Below are positions 1 through 5,954 of a stretch of 5,954 bases of DNA, piece after piece. The DNA lies in assembly GCF_947253395.1 (NCBI RefSeq), contig NZ_CAMXYY010000086.1, forward strand, positions 1 through 5,954, given 5' to 3'. The notes below the pieces were generated by a model. It searched no databases and was not told where the DNA came from. It saw only the letters and a program-made list of their open reading frames with translations. This DNA is from an uncultured Olegusella sp. GTDB taxonomy: Bacteria > Actinomycetota > Coriobacteriia > Coriobacteriales > Atopobiaceae. The translations under genes were made by a program, and so were the position numbers. Position 1 is the first letter of the stretch. The number at the start of each line of letters is the position of its first letter.

Positions 1-185
1 GGGCTATTTCTGGTGTCGAAGATACCCAAGAAGAAACGCGTTGCGTTTTTATCGGAGAAGAGCTTTTGCGCTCGGGTCTGCGCGAAACCTTTGTGCCTGC
101 CCTATGGCAAAAACATGCTGAATTGCGACATGAGCATCATCATGCACATGACGAGCATGAGCATGATCATAGCCACAACAAATAA
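1..185 (+). CDS. CobW/G3E-family GTPase, C-terminal end only (5' truncated by window edge)
   Basis: The reading frame beginning at base 3 is open from the window edge to a TAA at 183-185 and gives the last 60 residues of a protein whose start lies off the left edge. The segment RCVFIGEELLRSGL followed by an amphipathic stretch matches the end of the CobW C-terminal domain, which typically reads R..LVFIG..L....L. Family members are P-loop GTPases that insert or deliver metals (zinc, cobalt, iron); their GTPase half is not visible here. The protein ends in a histidine-rich tail with nine His in the last 18 residues, interspersed with Asp and Glu. Such tails are typical of zinc or nickel chaperones of this group and support a cytosolic metal-handling role. 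The other frames here lack protein-like content. The gene converges on the ABC operon, with a 156-base spacer between the stop codons. The family call is confident; the metal is not determinable. Confidence 0.82.
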   Translation, partial: AISGVEDTQEETRCVFIGEELLRSGLRETFVPALWQKHAELRHEHHHAHDEHEHDHSHNK

Positions 186-242
186 GATACTTATATATAA
201 AAAACCGGTGAACCGTACCTATAGCCTCATCGTCTGCTTTAA

Positions 243-319
243 GGCACTTGCTCAGCTTGGCTGCAAGATCTCTCGCAAAGCTGAGTTGAGTCCATCAACA
301 GAACTCAACTCAGCGTGCC
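243..319. repeat. Nested inverted repeats in convergent spacer, possible structured RNA or bidirectional terminator
   Basis: Three sets of complementary arms are visible. Stem B pairs 280-291 (GCTGAGTTGAGT) with 303-314, a perfect 12-bp stem with an 11-nt loop. Stem A pairs 251-258 (CTCAGCTT) with 278-285, perfect over 8 bp, and continues inward after a bulge (262-264 with 275-277, then 266-267 with 272-273). A closing stem pairs 243-247 (GGCAC) with 315-319 (GTGCC). Stems A and B share bases 280-285, so they exclude each other. The element lies between the stop codons of two convergent genes, so it would be in the 3' end of either transcript. Neither side has the uninterrupted U-run of a classical intrinsic terminator. 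A transcription end, 3' stabiliser or small repeat element are all possible. Confidence 0.5.
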
Positions 320-341
320 AGGATCTGCTTATTGAGATTCT

Positions 342-2081
342 TTACAATGCCCAAGCCTCACTTTGGTTTTGCAACTGAACCATATGGGCAAATTTTCCAT
401 CATGCGCGAGCAAGTCTGCAGGACTGCCCTGCTCAATTACCTGACCATCCTCAAGCACCACAATCTTGTCAGCTCTAGAAATAGTACGCATACGATGAGC
501 AATAACAAGAGTGGTTTTGCCTTCCAATAATCTAGACAAGGCCTTTTGCACCTTGGTCTCGTTTTCCACATCAAGCGATGCCGTTGCCTCATCAAGCAAA
601 ATAATTGGCGCTCGTTTAAGCATCGCGCGTGCAATAGAAATACGCTGACGCTCACCACCTGATAAGCGACTGCCATTTTCACCAATCAAGGTCTGATAGC
701 CATCAGGCATACGCTCAACAAACTCATCACAGTTAGCTGCTGCTGCCGCAGCAAGCACTTCTGCATCACTCGCATCGCGACGACCAATACGTATATTTTC
801 CATCACACTGTTATCAAAGAGCATAACGTCCTGAAACACAATCGATATATGCCCATAGAGCGTCTCGGGATCAACCTCTGTTACGTCAACACCACCAATA
901 CGCACGGCGCCCGCATTTGCATCCCAAAGACGAGCCACTAAGCGCGCACAGGTAGACTTGCCCGAACCAGAAGGGCCTACCAACGCGGTAACTTCATCCT
1001 CACGTGCTATAAAACTCACCTCTTCAAGCACTTTTTCGGTACCTGTACCATAATCAAACCCAACTTTCTCAAAGCTAATGTTGTGATTTGCAGGCTGGAA
1101 ATCCTCACTGCCCGTTGCAAGCGGCTCATCAAAAAAGCGATTGAGACGAGCAGAGGAAAGCTTGCTCAGGATGAGCTCAAAAATGAGCGCAAATGACTGG
1201 TCAAACGGTGCATAAATACGTGATATAACCAGCAAAAACATGAAAAATGTCAAGAAGTCAATCGCGCCTGTGCTGATGAGATATGCACCAACCAAAATCG
1301 TCGTTGCAATACCCAGGCGCAAAATCACGGCAGCACTATTGATAAAAAGTCCACCGACAAACTCTGCCTTCTGCATTGTTGATTCCGCACAATCAATCTT
1401 TGAGTTTAGTTGCGAAAGATAGGCGTCAATTTGATTGGTTGCATGAATCTCACGAGCGTTATCGAGCATCTCTTGCATACCGTCTGAAACTTCAAGCGAC
1501 TTCATGCGAGCTTGGTCCTGCAACGACTTCCACCAAGACTGTGAGCCAAAGAGTAATACGAATGCTAGGGGCACCGACCAAAGTGCAGCCAGACTAAGGC
1601 GCCAATCAAAGACAAAAAGACCTAGTGCGATGATAGCTGTTGAGATAATCGACCCGTACAGATAGCTCAATACATGAGACCACACGTGCTCTAGCTTGTC
1701 TACATCAGACATCATCGTCTCGGTAAGGTCAGCAAGGTCATGGCTGCCAAAGAAAGACAGAGGCAGCTTACGCAGGCGCTCGGCCAGCGAGATGCGGATG
1801 TGCGACACCTCGTCATAAACCGTACCGTAGGTGTTGATGTACTGTTGTACATGCGTAACAAACGAAAGTAGTAAAAAGACAAGACAGCCTAAGATATAAG
1901 GGAGCAGTGTAGGCATGCTCGCATCTTGTGTAACTACTGCCATCAAGTCGCGCATTGCCAAATAAAACAGAGACATTCCTGCCATGACTACAAGATTTAC
2001 GATGACTGTCCAACAGATGCCCTTCTGGATATTTTTTGCTCCTTGGGCAGAGAGGCCATAGCGTTTTTGCAAATTCAACAT
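342..2081 (-). CDS. ABC half-transporter, fused membrane and ATPase domains (second subunit of heterodimer)
   Basis: This 579-residue protein has an N-terminal six-helix exporter-fold membrane domain (helices near residues 24-41, 60-76, 143-158, 163-180, 246-270 and 273-290) and a C-terminal ATPase domain. ATPase motifs in order: A-loop Tyr344, Walker A GPSGSGKST at 369-377, Q-loop Gln417, signature LSGGERQ at 473-479, Walker B IILLDE at 493-498 with catalytic Glu498, D-loop ASLD at 501-504 and switch His529. All residues needed for ATP hydrolysis are present and the length is normal. The ATG start is supported by AAAGGAGG 8 nt upstream. It starts 3 nt after the stop of the other ABC gene, so the two are co-transcribed and almost certainly form one heterodimer in the cytoplasmic membrane. 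Substrate and direction cannot be read from sequence; metallophore or siderophore uptake (YbtP/Q-like) and peptide or drug export are the main options. Confidence 0.93.
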   Translation of the reverse strand: MLNLQKRYGLSAQGAKNIQKGICWTVIVNLVVMAGMSLFYLAMRDLMAVVTQDASMPTLLPYILGCLVFLLLSFVTHVQQYINTYGTVYDEVSHIRISLAERLRKLPLSFFGSHDLADLTETMMSDVDKLEHVWSHVLSYLYGSIISTAIIALGLFVFDWRLSLAALWSVPLAFVLLFGSQSWWKSLQDQARMKSLEVSDGMQEMLDNAREIHATNQIDAYLSQLNSKIDCAESTMQKAEFVGGLFINSAAVILRLGIATTILVGAYLISTGAIDFLTFFMFLLVISRIYAPFDQSFALIFELILSKLSSARLNRFFDEPLATGSEDFQPANHNISFEKVGFDYGTGTEKVLEEVSFIAREDEVTALVGPSGSGKSTCARLVARLWDANAGAVRIGGVDVTEVDPETLYGHISIVFQDVMLFDNSVMENIRIGRRDASDAEVLAAAAAANCDEFVERMPDGYQTLIGENGSRLSGGERQRISIARAMLKRAPIILLDEATASLDVENETKVQKALSRLLEGKTTLVIAHRMRTISRADKIVVLEDGQVIEQGSPADLLAHDGKFAHMVQLQNQSEAWAL

Positions 2082-2084
2082 CTT

Positions 2085-3905
2085 TTATGCCTCCTTTCCA
2101 GTGGATTGAATCTTCCAATTAATGGACTGCTGATAGTCCGCCCACATATGTGCGTAACGCCCATTTGCAGCAAGTAAATCGTCGTGATTGCCACTTTCAA
2201 CAAGTTTGCCACCATCAAGTACCACAATTTGATCAGCATTGCGCACGGTAGTAAGACGATGTGCCACCATCAAAACCGTACGACCCTCTGTAAGACGTGC
2301 GAGAGCCTTTTGGATAAGCGCTTCGTTTTCTGGATCTGCAAAAGCGGTTGCCTCATCGAGCACCACAATAGGTGAGTTTTTGAGAATTGCACGCGCAAGC
2401 GCAATACGTTGGACTTCACCGCCAGACAGATAGGTGCCACCAGGACCAATAAGCTCATCAGCACCATTTGGCATTTTAAGCAAAATGTCATCACACTGAG
2501 CTGCACGCAAAGCGTCAAGAGCTTCTTCACGACTTGCCTCAGGACGAGCAGCCCGAACATTGTCAAGAATGCTGCCTTTAAATAGGCGATTATTTTGGAA
2601 GACAAAAGCAACTTGATTCATCAAGTCACTCTGAGCAATATTGCGCACATCTACACCGCCAACCAACACTCTGCCTGCCGATACATCCCAAAAACGCGGG
2701 ACAAGCGACGCAGCAGTTGTCTTACCTCCACCCGAAGGACCCACCAGGGCAACAGTTGAACCTGCTGGTATAGCAAAACTCAAATCATTCAATGCATCAA
2801 TTTTGCTGTTTTCATAACGAAAGCTCACGTGCTCAAAACTAATGGAGGAACCTGATGGATGCTCAATCACTGCTGCATCACGTAATACAGGAGCTTCGAG
2901 TACAGCTGAAATTCGTTCCATTGCATTATTAGCCTGCATGGTAAAATTTGCCGCAAACATAAGGCGTTGGAGAGCGGTCGAGACTACCGCAGAGAAAATG
3001 GCATAGAAGGCAAAATCGGCCAAAAAGTGTGGCAGGTCTTTTGCTCCTGGAGCCAAAATCAACGCTGCTGGTACAAGTAGCGCTACTATGCCATCAATAA
3101 AAGTAAGATTGAGTGCTTGGGGCACGCGACAAAAATTGTTTGCATAACTTTGAGCAATATCGCTATATGCTTCGATAGCCTCATGGAAGGCTTTGAAACT
3201 ATAGATGGTCTGCTGAAAAACTTTGATGACAGGAATGCCTCGAACATATTCCGTAGCTGCTTTATTCATACGGTCAAGGGCTGCTTGATATTCATTTATA
3301 TAGTTCATACCCTTGCCCGCCATCATCATGCTAACGCAGGCAATAGAAATCACAGCATCCAACAAACAGGTTAATCCCATGCGCCAATCAAAAACAAAAA
3401 GGAGGATGAGCATGCCAATGAACAATGCAGCGGTACCGCCTACATCAGGAAGCTGATGTGCCAAAAAAGCCTCGGTCAATCCTACCGAGCCATCAATGAT
3501 GCGGCGGATTTCTCCTGATGCATGAGTGTCAAAGTAGCCCAAAGGCACCTGCATCAAGTGCTGTGCACTAGCTTTACGCAGATTAGAAGCCGTACGGAAA
3601 GCTGCTACATGTGTGCACATTAGCGCAGCAAAATACAACAAAATACCGGCAATTGCAGAGGCGCACGCTATCCAACCATAGTGAGCTAACTGAGTCGCTT
3701 TAGCCCAGTTAGGAGCAACCGCAATCAGGTCACGTGCCACAAGCCAAATACAGATATACGGAACAAATCCCAATACCATAGCCAATACAGAACAAAGCAC
3801 ACCTAGATAGGTAAGAAAGCGATACTTACCTGCATATTTGAACATAAGGGCAATGCTTTTGCTTTGCTGCTGAGTCGCAGCGTTTCTTGCTGCCTTTTCA
3901 GCCAT
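2085..3905 (-). CDS. ABC half-transporter, fused membrane and ATPase domains (first subunit of heterodimer)
   Basis: From the ATG at 3905 this encodes 606 residues: a polar leader of about 20 residues, six predicted helices (near 31-55, 77-98, 156-172, 177-196, 268-286, 296-310) and an ATPase domain. Motifs: A-loop Tyr364, Walker A GPSGGGKTT at 389-397, Q-loop Gln437, signature LSGGEVQ at 493-499, Walker B IVVLDE at 513-518, switch His549. The D-loop reads AFADPENE (521-528) instead of the usual SALD/SSLD type. From memory of the families, this form is common in heterodimeric transporters related to YbtP/YbtQ and IrtA/IrtB, but no siderophore-interacting domain is fused here. A GTG at 3911 is in frame and gives 608 residues, but the GAGG at 3911-3914 would overlap it, whereas the ATG has a proper 5-nt spacing. 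It is the promoter-proximal gene of the operon. The transporter call is firm; the substrate is uncertain. Confidence 0.93.
   Translation of the reverse strand: MAEKAARNAATQQQSKSIALMFKYAGKYRFLTYLGVLCSVLAMVLGFVPYICIWLVARDLIAVAPNWAKATQLAHYGWIACASAIAGILLYFAALMCTHVAAFRTASNLRKASAQHLMQVPLGYFDTHASGEIRRIIDGSVGLTEAFLAHQLPDVGGTAALFIGMLILLFVFDWRMGLTCLLDAVISIACVSMMMAGKGMNYINEYQAALDRMNKAATEYVRGIPVIKVFQQTIYSFKAFHEAIEAYSDIAQSYANNFCRVPQALNLTFIDGIVALLVPAALILAPGAKDLPHFLADFAFYAIFSAVVSTALQRLMFAANFTMQANNAMERISAVLEAPVLRDAAVIEHPSGSSISFEHVSFRYENSKIDALNDLSFAIPAGSTVALVGPSGGGKTTAASLVPRFWDVSAGRVLVGGVDVRNIAQSDLMNQVAFVFQNNRLFKGSILDNVRAARPEASREEALDALRAAQCDDILLKMPNGADELIGPGGTYLSGGEVQRIALARAILKNSPIVVLDEATAFADPENEALIQKALARLTEGRTVLMVAHRLTTVRNADQIVVLDGGKLVESGNHDDLLAANGRYAHMWADYQQSINWKIQSTGKEA
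2090..2097 (-). promoter_or_regulatory. Ribosome binding site of the distal ABC gene, inside the proximal gene
   Basis: The minus strand reads AAAGGAGG here, 8 nt before the ATG at 2081. It lies in the last codons (Gly-Lys-Glu-Ala) of the upstream ABC gene, whose TAA is at 2085-2087. This near-perfect Shine-Dalgarno fixes the distal start and indicates coupled translation of the two subunits. Confidence 0.88.
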
Positions 3906-3910
3906 AGACA

Positions 3911-3916
3911 CCTCTT
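3911..3916 (-). promoter_or_regulatory. Ribosome binding site that decides the start of the proximal ABC gene
   Basis: The minus strand reads AAGAGG, ending 5 nt before the ATG at 3905. Its last G is also the first base of the in-frame GTG at 3911, so it cannot serve that codon. A weaker GGAAAA at 3915-3920 is the only site that could serve the GTG. Confidence 0.65.
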
Positions 3917-3941
3917 TTCCTCAGACTTATCGTCGAGAGCA

Positions 3942-3963
3942 ATAGTTATACATGGCTAACTAT
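3942..3963. promoter_or_regulatory. Inverted repeat ATAGTTA-N8-TAACTAT, candidate operator over the ABC promoter
   Basis: Perfect 7-bp arms at 3942-3948 and 3957-3963 are separated by 8 nt. The repeat covers most of the -10 box and the expected start point, the classical place for a repressor to block transcription. On the minus strand, one half contains GTTAGCC, which resembles half of a DtxR/IdeR-type iron box (consensus half TTAGGTTAGCC), but the spacing between halves does not fit that consensus. The regulator is therefore unknown, and none is encoded in the window. Confidence 0.5.
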
Positions 3964-3987
3964 AATCTCATTAAAGTAATCTGTCAC
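3959..3987 (-). promoter_or_regulatory. Probable sigma-70-type promoter of the ABC operon
   Basis: On the minus strand, GTGACA (3982-3987) is followed after exactly 17 nt by TATAGT (3959-3964). Each hexamer matches the -35/-10 consensus at five of six positions. Transcription would begin near 3952, leaving a leader of about 46 nt before the ATG at 3905. Position, spacing and match are all good, but no experiment supports it here. Confidence 0.65.
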
Positions 3988-3998
3988 TAACTTTTTGA

Positions 3999-4010
3999 AC
4001 ACATATGTGT
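3999..4010. repeat. Perfect 12-bp palindrome ACACATATGTGT
   Basis: The sequence equals its own reverse complement. It sits 12 bp upstream of the ABC operon -35 box and about 195 bp before the DegV start. It could be a protein-binding site for either gene. A 12-bp AT-rich palindrome can also arise by chance. Confidence 0.35.
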
Positions 4011-4191
4011 AATGGGGACAAATAAGGACAATGCACCTCTAAAGCGAACTGAAAAAGAAGGTTTTACCCTACGCTACTGGTCAAACACGTACGTTTCGCC
4101 CTAACAAACAAAGCAAAAAGGAGCTTGAATCTAAAATCTCTCAGTATCAAAATGAGCCACAACAACAGAGTCTGCCGTGTTATAGATACGA

Positions 4192-4195
4192 GAGG
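4192..4195 (+). promoter_or_regulatory. Ribosome binding site of the DegV-family gene
   Basis: GAGG (within AGAGGT) lies 10 nt before the ATG at 4206. It supports that start over the in-frame ATG at 4152 and TTG at 4125, neither of which has a well-spaced Shine-Dalgarno. Confidence 0.55.
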
Positions 4196-4205
4196 TTTTA
4201 CGCCC

Positions 4206-5105
4206 ATGATACGCATCATCACCGACTCTACGTCTTCAATCCCAAAAGCTTTAAGAGAGAAACTAGATATTTGCTTACTCAACCTGACGGTTAACCATGG
4301 TGGTGTTAGCTACAGCGAAGGCGAGATGGATCTTGATGCCTTTTATTCAAAAATATACGAGATGATTGACGATATACCCACCTCAAGCCAGCCTTCTGCG
4401 CTCGCTGTAGAAACTGCACTTGAGCAGGCTGCTGTTGAGGGCAAAGAAGTCTTGGGCATCTTCATTAGCGCTAAGATGTCTGGGGTTTTGGAAAGCGTCA
4501 TAAGGGCTGCGCGGGAAATATCCGAAAGACATCCCTCATTTAACTATGCGCTCATCGATAGTATGACTAACTGCATGGAATTGGGTTGGCCTGTTATCTC
4601 TGCCTGCGCCTGTAGAGATGCTGGTGGCAGCCTGATGGATTGTGTCCAAGCTGCAAAAAAAACTATTTTGTCAACAAGGTTTTTGTTTGTACCAGAATCC
4701 CTAAGGTTTTTGGAAAAAGGCGGGCGTATCGGAAGAGCTTCAGCACTTCTCGGTAATGTGCTTCGTATCTCCCCTATCCTCACCGTACAAGACGGTATTG
4801 CAACAACCTTTAAAAAGGTACGAACTCAAAAGAAAGCTTTGCAAAAGATCGTCGACACCTTCAAGCATGATATCCACGAAAAAGGCTTGGCAAATGTCAC
4901 TGTTCATTACATCGGATCCAAAGACGTTGCGCAGGCATGGGCAACGGAGTGTATTGAGCCTATTGTCGGAAAAGAGGTCATAGTAACTCCCGCAAGTCCA
5001 GTAATAGGTGTGCACGTAGGTCCTGCAGTAGGACTGGTCTATGAATGCCAAGAGCCTCTTTCGGCCAAACTTGCTTCAATGATGCCAGAGATTATTACTG
5101 CCTAA
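4206..5105 (+). CDS. DegV family protein (FakB-type fatty-acid-binding protein)
   Basis: This is a 299-residue protein of normal family length that opens with MIRIITDSTSSIP, the standard DegV beginning, which fixes the start at 4206. Other hallmarks in order: PTSSQPS at 58-64, ISAKMSG at 87-93 (usually ISSxLSGT), a DS turn at 118-119, FLEKGGRIGR at 168-177 and GVHVGPAVGL at 268-277. In characterised FakB proteins a Thr, a Ser and a His from three of these motifs hold the fatty-acid carboxylate. Thr59, Ser92 and His270 appear to be their counterparts, so lipid binding is likely intact. FakB proteins present exogenous fatty acids to the kinase FakA for phospholipid synthesis; no FakA is in the window, and genomes often carry several DegV paralogues. 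The protein is cytosolic, with no signal peptide. It is divergent from the ABC operon and convergent with the permease. No clear terminator follows it. Confidence 0.93.
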   Translation: MIRIITDSTSSIPKALREKLDICLLNLTVNHGGVSYSEGEMDLDAFYSKIYEMIDDIPTSSQPSALAVETALEQAAVEGKEVLGIFISAKMSGVLESVIRAAREISERHPSFNYALIDSMTNCMELGWPVISACACRDAGGSLMDCVQAAKKTILSTRFLFVPESLRFLEKGGRIGRASALLGNVLRISPILTVQDGIATTFKKVRTQKKALQKIVDTFKHDIHEKGLANVTVHYIGSKDVAQAWATECIEPIVGKEVIVTPASPVIGVHVGPAVGLVYECQEPLSAKLASMMPEIITA

Positions 5106-5207
5106 TACCCTTGTCCCCGATTTCGTTTTGCTCCATAAGCTCAATCACTTCTTATGCATCGTTGTGTTTTACTCCGAGCATTGCTGCAGCTCTCTCGTCT
5201 TGTCCTC
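5106..5207. other. Short convergent spacer between DegV and permease genes, no clear terminator
   Basis: Only weak 4-bp inverted repeats (GAGC/GCTC around 5176-5193) are visible and no T-run follows them. On the minus strand the permease stop runs into TAGGAGG (5204-5210), a good Shine-Dalgarno sequence with no start codon at a usable distance. The first ATG after it (5181) begins a reading frame of only nine codons. Confidence 0.45.
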
Positions 5208-5942
5208 CTATTTAGATATTGCTGCCGCGTGTGACATTATCAGAGCGCAGAGGACGGATGCTGCAATGGAAAAGAGGGCAACTATGCCCACAAATTGCAC
5301 GAGTTCGGCGGACATTAGGGTGCCTCGTCCGTTGGCGTTTGATGCCAATGACATAAGCGCCCAAGGCCACCACAGTCCCCATCCCTTAGACGAGAGCAAA
5401 AGACCCGAGATGCTCCCTACAAGTGCTATTCCTACTGGTGCGGCAAAGCTGCGCACGACTAATGACACAAGTAGTTGCACTGCCACCATAGCTATGCCCC
5501 CGATCCAGGCGAGTAGGAGATAGGCGATATAGTCACAGGACGGCAAAGCAGCAAGACCCACTGCTTTCCCACAGGCTACGAACAACGCCCCTGTCGCAGC
5601 AAGGGCGACACCCAGCATCACTGTGCCTACCACGAGCTTCGCGGCGATAATACGCCAAGGACCGACGGGACTCGTAAGTAATTGGTTCCAATTTGACCCC
5701 GCATGCTCGAGCCCCATAAGCCATGAGCAACCCGCGCCTACAAGTGCAGGCAAAAAGAAGTAGAACTCAAACAGAGTATGTTGCGTCCAGAGATTTTCCC
5801 AGCCTGGCGTAAGTTGACCTAAATTTTGTTGGTAATTGAAAGTGCCGATAACTGCCGCGATAAAAGGTAGCGTCACGTAGGCAATCCAGATGGGTGCGCG
5901 ATGTAATTTATCAACCTCCGCACACAGAGCTTGCATCATCAT
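5208..5942 (-). CDS. ABC-2 type permease, lantibiotic-immunity/bacitracin-transport family (MutE/EpiE-like)
   Basis: This 244-residue membrane protein has six predicted helices (near 17-35, 58-77, 103-124, 139-163, 165-184 and 216-237), the usual size and topology of this family. Characteristic stretches are FNYQQNLGQLTPGWENLWTQ (35-54), followed by a helix, then LEHAGSNWNQLLTSPVGPW (78-96), a likely coupling segment facing the ATPase. The family exports or expels antimicrobial peptides together with a separate ATP-binding subunit. That subunit is not in the window and would be expected upstream, past base 5954. AGGAG at 5950-5954 lies 7 nt before the first of three consecutive ATG codons, supporting the start at 5942. 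The tight packing at the edge fits an operon (an upstream gene could stop at TAG 5944-5946 or overlap through ATGA). The gene looks intact. The specific substrate is unknown. Confidence 0.85.
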   Translation of the reverse strand: MMMQALCAEVDKLHRAPIWIAYVTLPFIAAVIGTFNYQQNLGQLTPGWENLWTQHTLFEFYFFLPALVGAGCSWLMGLEHAGSNWNQLLTSPVGPWRIIAAKLVVGTVMLGVALAATGALFVACGKAVGLAALPSCDYIAYLLLAWIGGIAMVAVQLLVSLVVRSFAAPVGIALVGSISGLLLSSKGWGLWWPWALMSLASNANGRGTLMSAELVQFVGIVALFSIAASVLCALIMSHAAAISK

Positions 5943-5949
5943 GCTAGAG

Positions 5950-5954
5950 CTCCT
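5950..5954 (-). promoter_or_regulatory. Ribosome binding site of the permease gene
   Basis: AGGAG on the minus strand, 7 nt before the ATG at 5942, favours the first of the three tandem ATG codons (5942, 5939, 5936) as the start. Confidence 0.7.

Larger units (their letters stand above)
3906..4205. other. Divergent intergenic region between ABC operon and DegV gene
   Basis: This 300-base spacer is AT-rich. It holds the ABC operon promoter and operator candidate (3942-3987) and a perfect palindrome (3999-4010). On the DegV side (4011-4205) I see no strong promoter. TTGAAT at 4125-4130 and CAAAAT at 4148-4153 are 17 nt apart but match the consensus at only four of six positions each. TGTTATAGA at 4178-4186 looks like an extended -10 but would leave almost no leader. 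AAAAAGGAG at 4115-4123 is Shine-Dalgarno-like, but its only nearby start (TTG 4125) is too close. No RNA gene or mobile element remnant is recognisable. Confidence 0.6.

Noticed and set aside
121..185. Repeated GAGCAT/CATCAT units as a DNA repeat or CRISPR-like array
   Set aside because: These are simply His and Glu codons of the CobW metal-binding tail; there is no regular spacing.
186..215. A-run and ACCGGT near 197-207 as an intrinsic terminator for the ABC operon (minus strand reads GGTTTTTT)
   Set aside because: The T-run is present on the minus strand, but no stable GC-rich hairpin directly precedes it; only 3-4 bp pairings can be drawn.
13..378. A 121-codon open frame on the plus strand starting with GTG at 13
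   Set aside because: It overlaps the CobW frame, which has clear family motifs, then crosses the structured spacer and the end of the ABC gene. Its translation shows no recognisable domain.
4125..4205. Longer N-terminus for the DegV protein (TTG 4125 or ATG 4152)
   Set aside because: DegV proteins begin at the MIRIITDST strand, the ATG at 4206 has its own ribosome binding site, and the extra 27 residues are not hydrophobic or family-like.
4043..4294. Plus-strand frame open for 83 codons between stops, overlapping the DegV start
   Set aside because: It has no ATG, GTG or well-placed start codon, ends inside the DegV coding region in another frame, and its translation resembles no family I know.
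5128..5523. Plus-strand 131-codon frame opposite the permease
   Set aside because: It is antisense to a well-supported membrane protein gene and gives a low-complexity translation with no domain.

Overview
The window holds the 3' end of one gene, three complete genes, and a fourth complete gene that starts 12 bases from the right edge, probably inside an operon that continues off the window. The base composition is balanced to slightly AT-rich, Shine-Dalgarno sites are strong (AAAGGAGG, AGGAG), and the protein set is CobW, paired ABC exporter-fold half-transporters, DegV and a lantibiotic-immunity-type permease. This fits a Gram-positive host. My guess is a mid-GC Coriobacteriia (Atopobium/Lancefieldella/Olsenella-like) or a Firmicute. 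That is inference from gene content and protein character, not a database match.

Layout. (1) Bases 1-185, plus strand: the last 60 codons of a CobW/G3E-family GTPase with a histidine-rich tail, a likely metal chaperone. (2) Bases 186-341: a short convergent spacer with a dense set of inverted repeats at 243-319 that can fold two mutually exclusive ways. (3) Bases 342-3905, minus strand: a two-gene operon encoding a heterodimeric ABC half-transporter pair (promoter-proximal gene 2085-3905, distal gene 342-2081). The genes are 3 nt apart, and the distal gene's ribosome binding site lies in the last codons of the proximal one. (4) Bases 3906-4205: a divergent spacer with a good sigma-70-type promoter for the ABC operon, a 22-bp inverted repeat over its -10 box (candidate operator), and a separate perfect 12-bp palindrome. 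(5) Bases 4206-5105, plus strand: a DegV/FakB-type fatty-acid-binding protein. (6) Bases 5208-5942, minus strand: a six-helix permease of the lantibiotic/bacitracin-type ABC-2 family, whose ATPase would lie beyond the right edge.

How the parts may work together. The ABC pair is one transporter: each subunit has six membrane helices and a complete ATPase domain. Its ATPase motifs (AFADPENE D-loop, LSGGE signature) and the absence of other domains recall the YbtP/YbtQ-type metallophore transporters. With the neighbouring His-rich CobW protein and the operator over the promoter, a metal-homeostasis role is a reasonable hypothesis but is not proven. DegV and the permease look functionally independent of it. 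I found no CRISPR array, tRNA, rRNA, transposase or integrase. No wholly new system is evident; the most promising items are the structured spacer at 243-319 and the operator at 3942-3963.
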